The notes under the pieces: generated by a model
Databases searched by the model: none
What the model saw: the letters and a program-made list of their open reading frames with translations, nothing else
What the model was told of the DNA's origin: nothing
Shown: piece by piece, positions 1-4,295 of the stretch
Position numbering within the stretch: position 1 is the stretch's first letter
Layout of the letters: the number at the start of each line of letters is the position of its first letter
Made by a program: the position numbers and the translations under genes
DNA from: Deltaproteobacteria bacterium
GTDB taxonomy: Bacteria > Desulfobacterota > JADFXK01
Length of the DNA stretch: 5,094 bases
Assembly: GCA_015233295.1 (NCBI GenBank)
Contig: JADFYC010000283.1
Coordinates: 1 to 5,094, forward strand
Direction of reading: 5' to 3'

Positions 1-25
1 GATCTAAAAGAGACAACTGTTCCAT
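1..25 (-). CDS. Possible 5' end of a gene leaving the left edge
   Basis: Only the first eight codons are visible (ATG at 25-23, reading MEQLSLLD) before the window ends. The case rests on the start site. A GGAGG Shine-Dalgarno lies at 36-32 on the minus strand, six bases before the ATG, which is good spacing. An in-frame ATG at 31-29 is possible but lies too close to the GGAGG. No function can be assigned. If real, it lies downstream of, and in the same direction as, the left secreted-protein copy and its hairpin tail, so it could be co-transcribed with them. Confidence 0.35.
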
Positions 26-67
26 AACCATCCTCCATCAGTAAGCACCATCATGCTTGAGAAGAGT

Positions 68-109
68 ATCAGGGCAAAACTCGCTTTTCCGGTTAGGCCT
101 TGCCCTGAT
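68..109. repeat. Perfect 10-bp inverted repeat (hairpin)
   Basis: ATCAGGGCAA (68-77) is mirrored by TTGCCCTGAT (100-109) around a 22-base loop. No T-run follows on either strand, so it is not a canonical intrinsic terminator. It lies between the tail of the left secreted-protein copy and the possible gene start at 25. It could be a transcript-end structure, a leader structure for that gene, or a small repeat element. It has no counterpart beside the right copy of the duplication. Confidence 0.5.
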
Positions 110-142
110 GATTGCACGATTATCGGCTTAGGGTGTTATAAT

Positions 143-250
143 GCCATCGACGCGGTTAAGAAGGAGAATATTACGGATTAAACTTTGACTCCTTTCGATT
201 AGGTGCTGGACAGATTCTTCCTGCTTCAGCCTTCCTAACCGCATGATGGC
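143..250 (-). ncRNA. Long-stem hairpin element, left copy (candidate structured RNA)
   Basis: On the minus strand the 5' arm (250-230) starts GCCATCATGCGGTTA, and it pairs with the 3' arm at 164-143. By hand, all 21 positions of the 5' arm pair if two G-U wobbles and one single-base bulge are allowed. The loop is about 65 bases. It starts 37 bases after the stop of the left secreted-protein copy, just as its twin at 1502-1599 follows the right copy. Loop segments CTGAAGCAGG and GAAAGGAGTC are conserved in both. No T-run follows, so an intrinsic terminator is unlikely. It could be a 3' UTR or sRNA structure, or a MITE-like palindromic repeat. It is not assigned to any known RNA family. Confidence 0.55.
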
Positions 251-287
251 CTACATCTTTTCGACTTGCATTGTGTTGGTTGTGGGC

Positions 288-636
288 CTACCAGTCACGA
301 GCCATCACTTCTTTAAACTCCTCGTAGGTTATTTTCTTAGACCCGGCGTTGCCGGCCTGGCAGGATAGGGTTTGGAAATTATAGAAAGCAATGAGATCTT
401 TCTTGGTAAATCCCTTGGTGATTCCGTCTTCAATCTCTTTCTTGACCAATGAGGTAATAATGTCGTCGCAGGTAGTGCTACTGCCGGAAATGGATACCCT
501 GGCATCATGGCATTTCAGGTAGATGACCGAAAATACTTGAAGTGCGGTTTCTCGGTCAGATGCCATTTCGACACCGCTGGAGACGATCAACAGGCAACAC
601 ATTATCGACAGAACCAACCCTCTCAGTTTTTAGCAT
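288..636 (-). pseudogene. Frameshifted paralogue of the small secreted Cys-containing protein
   Basis: By homology to the gene at 1116, translation should start at the ATG at 636-634, which has a GAGGGGG Shine-Dalgarno (652-646). An A run at 631-627 (minus strand) has five As where the reading frame needs four. From the ATG the ribosome therefore reaches a stop after 26 codons. Removing one A gives MLKLRGLVLSIMCCLLIVSS and a full 115-aa protein, about 58% identical to the intact copy by hand count and without gaps. The downstream frame has no internal stop, so the lesion looks recent, is a sequencing error, or is bypassed. In-frame starts after the lesion (TTG 617, ATG 602) lack a usable ribosome-binding site. 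Residue 85 is Tyr instead of Cys, and the position -3 to the expected signal cleavage site is Glu, both further signs of relaxed constraint. Function unknown. Confidence 0.7.
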
Positions 637-661
637 TTTCGTTACCCCCTCAATTAATTTT

Positions 662-1090
662 GCAAGCTTTTTCTGATAATGACGATCAAGCCGATCCGGT
701 GGCTTAACCATATTGAGTGGAGGGGTCAAGGAGGCCTGGAGGCATAAGCTTGGATTGAGTCCTTCTGTGGTGAGGGTTCGCAGATGGAAGAATTAGTATC
801 GTTATTATAAGTAATTACAACGTAGAAGGATCACAGGAAAAGAAACCGTGAACAAATTCCCGGCTCGTCCGTTAATGGGACTAAAGAAGCAAACATGAAA
901 GAGCAATGATTCATCATGATCTAATTTCATGACTAACCGGGAGGTGCCACTCAAGAAACGAGTTTTGTTGAATTAACCATCGGGCAGAAACTCGGTGGTG
1001 AGCGGTTAGATTGATTTTCCACATCCCTCATATGGGGATCCGAGCTGTTTCCAACATCGTCTTTCGACTACAGGATTGAATCTAAGTAAC
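662..1090. other. Gene-free spacer between the divergent secreted-protein copies
   Basis: No convincing ORF is seen on either strand, and I find no strong sigma-70 promoter pair by eye, although the promoters of both divergent genes should lie here. Two structures stand out. One is a nested palindrome at 894-931. The other is the 993-1090 part, which belongs to a direct repeat shared with the TPR/HD junction at about 2289-2395. The middle (about 720-890) shows nothing I can interpret. Confidence 0.5.
894..931. repeat. Nested palindrome
   Basis: CATGAAA (894-900) mirrors TTTCATG (925-931). Inside it ATGAT (906-910) mirrors ATCAT (913-917). The AT-rich, two-tier symmetry would suit a DNA-binding site for a dimeric regulator in the divergent intergenic region. 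It is short enough that chance is a real alternative. Confidence 0.3.
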
Positions 1091-1127
1091 TAAATTTATT
1101 TGAAAGGGAATGAAAATGTTGAAAATG
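993..1127 (+). repeat. Direct repeat copy A: leader of the secreted-protein gene
   Basis: This matches about 2289-2430 in the same orientation. The left end is nearly identical: 1000-1020 versus 2296-2316, with 20 of 21 bases the same. The middle is roughly 65-70% similar with small indels, and the right end re-converges at the start codons (ATGTTGAAAATGA here, GTGCTGAAAATGA there). In copy B the left end encodes the last residues of the TPR protein. Here the same frame reads QKLGGERLD then stop, against QEVDDEQLD then stop. That makes this a likely remnant of a second TPR-gene 3' end followed by its leader. Confidence 0.7.
1103..1108 (+). promoter_or_regulatory. Ribosome-binding site deciding the 1116 start
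   Basis: AAAGGG sits one base before the in-frame ATG at 1110 but seven bases before the ATG at 1116. Only the second spacing is workable. The homologous copy also begins at the codon matching 1116 (ATG-Leu-Lys), which supports that start. Confidence 0.6.
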
Positions 1128-1463
1128 AAAAAGTTTGTTTTGGCCATAGCGTGTTGCCTGTTGATCGTCTCCAGCGGTGTTGCGACGGCATCTGACCAAG
1201 AAACCACTCTTCAAACGGGTTACTTAATCTACCTGGCATGCTATGACGCCGGGGTAGCGATTGCCGGCACTGGCACGACTTGCGAGGTCGCCATTACCGC
1301 ATTAGTCAAGAAGGAGATTGAAAAAGGAATTACAGCCGGACTGACCGAAAAGGAATTCATGGACTTTTGTAAGTTCCAATTCCAAGCCTGCGAGGCCGGC
1401 AGCGCCGGGGCTAGAAAATTAACTTATGAGGAGTTTAAAGGAGTAATAGCTCCTGGCCGGTAG
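1116..1463 (+). CDS. Small secreted protein with four mature cysteines, unknown family
   Basis: The protein has 115 aa. It has a classic Sec signal peptide: a basic start (MLKMKK), a hydrophobic core at about 7-19, and an Ala-Thr-Ala cleavage site predicting a cut after residue 25. The mature protein is about 90 residues, looks largely alpha-helical, and has Cys at 42, 56, 85 and 92 that could form two disulfides after export. Two further Cys (13, 14) lie within the signal peptide. The lipobox match there is poor and a hydrophobic stretch follows, so I do not call a lipoprotein. The C-terminus contains KLTYEEFKGV, which only loosely recalls half of an EF-hand. The start at 1116 is preferred over 1110 from Shine-Dalgarno spacing and the paralogue. 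A divergent, broken paralogue lies at 636-288, and a hairpin element follows 38 bases after the stop. I do not recognise the family. Size and export would fit an immunity-like, inhibitor or envelope-stress protein, but nothing proves this. Confidence 0.85.
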   Translation: MLKMKKFVLAIACCLLIVSSGVATASDQETTLQTGYLIYLACYDAGVAIAGTGTTCEVAITALVKKEIEKGITAGLTEKEFMDFCKFQFQACEAGSAGARKLTYEEFKGVIAPGR

Positions 1464-1501
1464 GCCCGGCAACCTACCCAATGTCAATCAACGAGAAGTA
1501 T

Positions 1502-1599
1502 GCCATCATGCGGTTAGGAAGGCTGAAGCAGGTAAAATCCGTCCTGCATCCAAAAAGAAAGGAGTCGGTAACATCCTCCTTATTAACCGCATAGATGGC
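1502..1599 (+). ncRNA. Long-stem hairpin element, right copy (candidate structured RNA)
   Basis: The 5' arm (1502-1522, starting GCCATCATGCGGTTA) pairs with the 3' arm (about 1578-1599, ending AACCGCATAGATGGC). By hand, 20 of 21 positions pair, with one G-U, one mismatch and a single-base bulge at the same place as in the left copy. The loop of about 55 bases holds a small inner hairpin, GCAGG (1528-1532) with CCTGC (1543-1547), and the conserved GAAAGGAGTC (1557-1566). No T-run follows. Its conserved position behind each paralogue suggests a 3' UTR element or sRNA. A palindromic mobile repeat is the main alternative. Confidence 0.55.
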
Positions 1600-1689
1600 A
1601 TTATCAAATCATAAGCCGATAATCGTGTAACCAGCCGCAGCATAAAGTCATCTTGATAAGTCATTGGCTGTAATGAATGAAAACTACGG

Positions 1690-1704
1690 GAGCTGATTCA
1701 GCTC
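1690..1704. promoter_or_regulatory. Perfect palindrome GAGCTG-ATT-CAGCTC before the TPR gene
   Basis: A 6-bp perfect inverted repeat with a three-base centre ends 24 bases before the chosen start at 1729, between the hairpin element and the TPR gene. It is a plausible operator or a small 5' UTR hairpin. No regulator is identified. Confidence 0.4.
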
Positions 1705-1716
1705 ATGTCCGTTAAG

Positions 1717-1721
1717 AGGAG
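1717..1721 (+). promoter_or_regulatory. Ribosome-binding site deciding the 1729 start
   Basis: AGGAG lies seven bases before the ATG at 1729, an ideal spacing. The longer in-frame start at 1705 has only a GGGAG about 12 bases upstream, inside the palindrome region, and would place this strong site inside the gene. Confidence 0.65.
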
Positions 1722-1728
1722 AACGTTG

Positions 1729-2310
1729 ATGGTTAAGAATCCTGATTATCGTCTTCTGCCAAAAGAAGAAAAAACTATTAGACATTACGACAGCCAATCT
1801 GTGGCCATATTCATTTCTGGTGCTGCCATGACATATGGTGCTGCTTATGCAATTATTATGTTTACTAGAGGGATTTCGATCATGGCATTCGTCCTCCCTC
1901 TCCCCATCGGGATTATTGGAGGTTTCGCAACTCTATTTTTAACAAGCTTTGGGGGCAACACTTTTGTCAACCTCGTTACCGGCCGTCGTAAAGCCAATTG
2001 GACCATTCGAGAAAAACTGGCCGGGGATGTGAACAGAATAAAATACTTCAAACGAGAAGGACGCTTTGAGGAAGCTCTGGGGTTGGTGGAGACGGTCCTG
2101 AGCCAGGATCCGAAATTTCCTGAAGTCCTTTTATTGCAAGCCCAAATTCTGTGGGAAGGCTTTGATGATGAGCGGGGCGCCAGGGAATCCTTGTTTAAGG
2201 TCAGGCAACTTGTGCCTTCAGATCAACCGATGTACCGTTGGGCGGTGAATTATCAGAATGAGATTCAAGCATATCTCAACCAAGAAGTTGATGATGAGCA
2301 GTTAGATTGA
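1729..2310 (+). CDS. Two-helix membrane protein with a C-terminal TPR region
   Basis: The protein has 193 aa from ATG 1729 (201 aa if ATG 1705 is used). It has a polar N-terminus with basic and acidic residues, then two hydrophobic segments at about 25-45 and 50-73 joined by a short loop. That makes a membrane hairpin with both ends probably cytoplasmic. A basic stretch follows (GRRKANW), then a helical soluble region from about 100 to 165. Its NRIKYFKREGRFEEALGLVE plus the downstream SQDPKFPEVLLLQAQILWEG fits the tetratricopeptide pattern of a helix pair with a conserved Gly/Ala-Leu core and Pro turn. TPRs mediate protein contacts, so a scaffold or adaptor role at the membrane is the inference. 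Partner and pathway are unknown. The HD-domain gene follows 107 bases downstream on the same strand. The last codons belong to a repeated segment also found at about 993-1014. Confidence 0.85.
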   Translation: MVKNPDYRLLPKEEKTIRHYDSQSVAIFISGAAMTYGAAYAIIMFTRGISIMAFVLPLPIGIIGGFATLFLTSFGGNTFVNLVTGRRKANWTIREKLAGDVNRIKYFKREGRFEEALGLVETVLSQDPKFPEVLLLQAQILWEGFDDERGARESLFKVRQLVPSDQPMYRWAVNYQNEIQAYLNQEVDDEQLD

Positions 2311-2430
2311 TTTTCCAAATCCAGAATATGAGGTGTTAGCCGTTTCCGGCATCATGTTTAGACACCATAACCCGAGATTTAGATAACTACTAAAATTTAA
2401 ACGAGAAAGTAAATAAAGTGCTGAAAATGA
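2289..2430 (+). repeat. Direct repeat copy B: TPR gene end, leader and HD gene start
   Basis: This is the partner of 993-1127. It contains the last codons and stop of the TPR gene, the 107-base spacer, and the first codons of the HD gene. The two copies keep the same order and nearly the same stop-to-start distance (101 bases in A, 107 in B), although the downstream genes are unrelated. Confidence 0.7.
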
Positions 2431-3053
2431 CTTCTATAGACAATGCCTTCATTGATCGTGTTGTTTCATCGGACCATTGGGCTCTTGCAAAAGATTGGGG
2501 CCATATTAGACGAGGCCACCCTGAGGGAACCGTTGGCCGCCATGTCATGGAACAGCTTTTACCCTTCGTCGAGAGGTGGTTCAAAGAAGACGAAGAATAT
2601 TTGACTCTTGTCGCTCTCTGCTATCTCCATGACATTGGGAAGCCCTTAACTAAAGACAAGAATAGCCATCTTTCGGGTGGACCCCACAGCGTAATCTCAG
2701 CCCGAATTGCCACAGAGTTGGGAGCACCGGATAGACTCGTCCAGGTCATCCTCTCACATGATCGGGCCTATGGTTACTGGCGAAAGCTCAAAGATAAACA
2801 GGGCGTCTGGACTGCTTCAAGATGGATACCAGAACAGCGTGAGAGATTCCTGGCTGAGTTTGGGAGACCAGGGCTAGACTTAAACCTCCTGGTCGTGTTT
2901 AATCGAATAGATAACGCCTACCGACGACCTGTAGAGATTGATGAATCGGTTGACTCCGTCCGGTGGTTTGAGAACCGCTTAATCGAGGAGCGACTGATTC
3001 CATCGCTTCCGGAGGCGGGTCGTGATAAGAGACTTGATTGGTCACCGGCCTAA
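2418..3053 (+). CDS. Stand-alone HD-domain protein (putative metal-dependent phosphohydrolase)
   Basis: The protein has 211 aa from GTG 2418. The HD superfamily signature is clear: first His at 42 (TVGRHVMEQL), the His-Asp pair 71-72 within YLHDIGKP, His 90 in GGPHSVISAR, a His-Asp at 114-115 (ILSHDRAYG), and a late Asp at 165 (FNRIDNAYRRP). The HDIGKP form and spacing resemble the HD module seen C-terminal in bacterial CCA-adding enzymes, but no nucleotidyltransferase domain is present. It is probably a cytoplasmic metal-dependent hydrolase of a nucleotide or phosphoester; the substrate cannot be told. GTG 2418 has a weak GAGAAAG eight bases upstream. ATG 2427 has no ribosome-binding site but may be the original start, since the preceding codons lie in a repeat shared with the secreted-protein gene. 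It follows the TPR gene and could be co-transcribed with it. Confidence 0.88.
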   Translation: MLKMTSIDNAFIDRVVSSDHWALAKDWGHIRRGHPEGTVGRHVMEQLLPFVERWFKEDEEYLTLVALCYLHDIGKPLTKDKNSHLSGGPHSVISARIATELGAPDRLVQVILSHDRAYGYWRKLKDKQGVWTASRWIPEQRERFLAEFGRPGLDLNLLVVFNRIDNAYRRPVEIDESVDSVRWFENRLIEERLIPSLPEAGRDKRLDWSPA

Positions 3054-3066
3054 TCCCTCGCCACAT

Positions 3067-3090
3067 GGCCTCAACTGAGCCGGTTGGGCC
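3067..3090 (+). terminator. Hairpin after the HD gene, weak terminator candidate
   Basis: GGCC-T-CAAC (3067-3075) pairs with GTTGGGCC (3083-3090) across a 7-base loop. It starts 13 bases after the HD gene stop, a typical terminator position. The nearest T-run (3105-3108) is too far away and short, so efficient intrinsic termination is doubtful. Confidence 0.35.
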
Positions 3091-3217
3091 GATTAGCCGT
3101 CATCTTTTAGGTCAGAAGGAAATAGGATAACGTATTCTCCAGAACACCATTAACCTCTTGTGATAGCCATCAGTTCCAGCCATCGTCTGGGACCATCATC
3201 AGATAAGGAGCTCCAAC

Positions 3218-3388
3218 ATGAAAATCAATACCCGGAACATTGACCTTAATGCCACCAAATCATACTTGCGGGAGGCTATGCCCAAGGATAGACGCTTTAC
3301 CACCAAGGTAAAGGAGAACCGTGGCGAAGGTAAACGGTCTGTGAAAATCAACTGTAAAAATTACAATGATTTTTACGAATATAATTAA
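3218..3388 (+). CDS. Small basic hypothetical protein (56 aa)
   Basis: ATG 3218 has an AAGGAG Shine-Dalgarno at 3205-3210, seven bases upstream, which is the main support. The product is short, rich in Lys, Arg and Asn, and soluble, with no signal peptide or membrane segment. It begins MKINTRNIDLNATKSYLREA and ends in an aromatic-rich NYNDFYEYN. The pattern of an N-terminal helix followed by strand-like basic and Gly residues faintly recalls small DUF or 'large polyvalent protein' associated domains, but I would not assign it. The same frame stays open for 44 codons past the TAA stop (3389-3520), so the gene could be a truncated or interrupted longer one. It stands alone between the HD gene and the membrane-protein gene. 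Confidence 0.6.
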   Translation: MKINTRNIDLNATKSYLREAMPKDRRFTTKVKENRGEGKRSVKINCKNYNDFYEYN

Positions 3389-3520
3389 TCTCAAAAACTC
3401 ACGCTGATACTTGGGCGGAAACGAGGCGTCACATACCCGCCGGGTCAGCTTATCTCTGAATTTGACCCTGGTGACTATAACCAAACCTCAAAAGGTCATC
3501 CAAGATGTCCGGCAACGGCC
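3389..3520 (+). other. In-frame open stretch directly after the 56-aa gene
   Basis: After the TAA at 3386-3388 the same frame reads 44 sense codons (SQKLTLILGRKRGVTYPPGQ, then an acidic Asp-Pro-Gly-Asp segment) to a TAA at 3521-3523. It has no start codon with a ribosome-binding site of its own. Either the upstream gene once extended through here and acquired a stop, or it is chance. The rest of the spacer up to 3565 contains an imperfect AT-rich inverted repeat (3529-3536 with 3547-3554) just before the ribosome-binding site of the next gene. Confidence 0.3.
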
Positions 3521-3565
3521 TAAACTTTTAACTAATTGTCTAAATGATAAGTTACGAGGTGACAG

Positions 3566-3994
3566 ATGCGTACCATCATCATGACAGCAATGTTTTTGGG
3601 GATAATGTTCGGAGCGTCTAAAGTATCGATGGATGCTTGGTCATTAATTACCGGAGGGGTGTTAACTATCTTCGGCCTGCGCCTGTTCACTCATCATTCC
3701 GGTCGGTTCTACATGTTTTTTATTGCCAGCATATGTATCGGATTGGGTGCTCACTATTTCTTCCACACAAGTCTTAATCAAACCATTATCGATGTAGCAC
3801 TGGCTTGTGCAGCTGCAGCCTTCTTGGGAACCTTTGGATTTGGACAAATGTTTTGGCGAACCAATGATCCGGAAGCAGATGCAGAAACAGCAAAAATCGG
3901 GTTCATACCGATGCTGCTGGTTTATCCTGTTTTCACTGCGGTAGTGGGAGCGATCGGAGGTCTGTTGGGCAACTTGTTTGGTCGAGTCTTTTAA
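3566..3994 (+). CDS. Polytopic membrane protein, unknown family
   Basis: The protein has 142 aa. ATG 3566 has a GAGG Shine-Dalgarno at 3556-3559, six bases upstream. About five hydrophobic segments are visible, at roughly 3-20, 25-42, 48-66, 73-95 and 111-137. The only long polar loop lies at about 98-110 and is acidic (RTNDPEADAETAK). The last segment is Gly-rich (VVGAIGGLLGNLFGR), as in packed or oligomerising helices. No transporter signature, catalytic motif or metal-binding cluster is seen; His residues at 43-44, 63 and 67 are scattered. It should sit in the cytoplasmic membrane, role unknown. It is probably transcribed alone, with no same-strand partner close by. Confidence 0.8.
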   Translation: MRTIIMTAMFLGIMFGASKVSMDAWSLITGGVLTIFGLRLFTHHSGRFYMFFIASICIGLGAHYFFHTSLNQTIIDVALACAAAAFLGTFGFGQMFWRTNDPEADAETAKIGFIPMLLVYPVFTAVVGAIGGLLGNLFGRVF

Positions 3995-4121
3995 TCATCT
4001 CTGCCATCCAAGCCAGGGGCCGGGGTTGATCACAAATCCCTGTATAGGTAGTAGCCAATCAAGGCCATGTGATCTTTGGGCAATAACTGAACAGTTAGCC
4101 CTTTTAAATCAATCAGAGTTG

Positions 4122-4295
4122 ATGGAGTTTATCTATATAGTTCGGCGTGGTGCTTCATACTGCGCCGAAATAACCTTAAAGGAACACCTGGAAAAACCCG
4201 GCGATAATGTTCAAGGCGATAATCACCCAACACTTGAATTTGACCATAAGACAAAAAATGAACCTTATTCGTCCACAGACGCTTTAAAATTATAG
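4122..4295 (+). CDS. Doubtful small ORF converging on rtcB
   Basis: From ATG 4122 the product is 57 aa: MEFIYIVRRGASYCAEITLK followed by a polar tail. The frame is open further upstream (back to TTG 3978, inside the membrane-protein gene). The residues just before 4122 (LWAITEQLALLNQSEL) look like real protein rather than translated spacer, so a non-ATG start such as TTG 4026, after a G-rich stretch, is possible. Its end overlaps the 3' end of rtcB on the other strand by 31 bp. No good Shine-Dalgarno precedes ATG 4122. A hairpin at 4141-4169 lies inside it. It could be a real small gene, a decayed remnant, or chance. Function not recognised. Confidence 0.35.
   Translation: MEFIYIVRRGASYCAEITLKEHLEKPGDNVQGDNHPTLEFDHKTKNEPYSSTDALKL
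4141..4169. repeat. GC-rich hairpin downstream of rtcB
   Basis: TTCGGCG (4141-4147) mirrors CGCCGAA (4163-4169) with a 15-base loop. It lies about 95 bases past the rtcB stop in the rtcB direction. No T-run follows on the minus strand, so it is not a standard terminator, but it could protect or end the rtcB transcript. It also falls within the doubtful ORF at 4122. Confidence 0.35.

Larger units (their letters stand above)
115..661 (-). repeat. Left arm of a large inverted duplication (gene plus 3' tail)
   Basis: Read on the minus strand, this stretch matches 1091-1627 of the plus strand throughout: ribosome-binding region, start codon, whole coding region, the bases after the stop, the hairpin element, and a final identical 16-mer TAAGCCGATAATCGTG (130-115 here, 1612-1627 there). 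Similarity is patchy. It includes an identical 30-base run in the signal-peptide region (571-600 versus 1151-1180) and an identical 31-base run in the hairpin 5' arm (220-250 versus 1502-1532). The two coding regions align at 115 residues with no gaps once one frameshift is repaired. Confidence 0.85.
1091..1627 (+). repeat. Right arm of the large inverted duplication
   Basis: This is the intact partner of the minus-strand arm at 115-661. It holds the secreted-protein gene, about 38 bases of conserved sequence after the stop, the hairpin element and the terminal 16-mer. Beyond 1630 and upstream of about 1090 the two arms no longer align. The duplicated unit is therefore one gene with its 5' ribosome-binding region and 3' non-coding tail, inserted in opposite orientation. 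Confidence 0.85.

Noticed and set aside
507..707. 66-aa plus-strand ORF
   Set aside because: It lies antisense to the left secreted-protein copy, whose homology to the 1116 gene fixes the true strand; its composition is not protein-like.
1110..1115. Start of the secreted-protein gene at ATG 1110
   Set aside because: The Shine-Dalgarno ends one base before it, and the paralogue aligns with the ATG at 1116.
1146..1157. Lipoprotein signal around the two cysteines of the signal peptide
   Set aside because: The residues before the Cys fit a lipobox poorly, a hydrophobic stretch continues after them, and a good Ala-x-Ala signal peptidase I site follows.
1502..1599. Intrinsic terminator for the secreted-protein gene
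   Set aside because: The loop is over 50 bases and no T-run follows the 3' arm in either copy.
1845..2051. 68-aa minus-strand ORF inside the TPR gene
   Set aside because: Antisense shadow of the membrane segments and the following basic region; no ribosome-binding site.
2390..2584. 64-aa minus-strand ORF at the start of the HD gene
   Set aside because: Antisense to a clear HD-domain coding region.
3260..3484. 74-aa minus-strand ORF
   Set aside because: It overlaps the 56-aa plus-strand gene, which has the better start signal; no ribosome-binding site or domain is seen.
3662..3847. 61-aa minus-strand ORF
   Set aside because: Antisense shadow of the polytopic membrane protein.
4028..4074. 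GATCACA / TGTGATC inverted repeat after the membrane-protein gene
   Set aside because: Seven-base arms separated by 33 bases, with no T-run and no second copy; easily due to chance.
4201..4224. Short direct repeat GCGATAAT (twice)
   Set aside because: Only two 8-base units; no evidence of a functional repeat.
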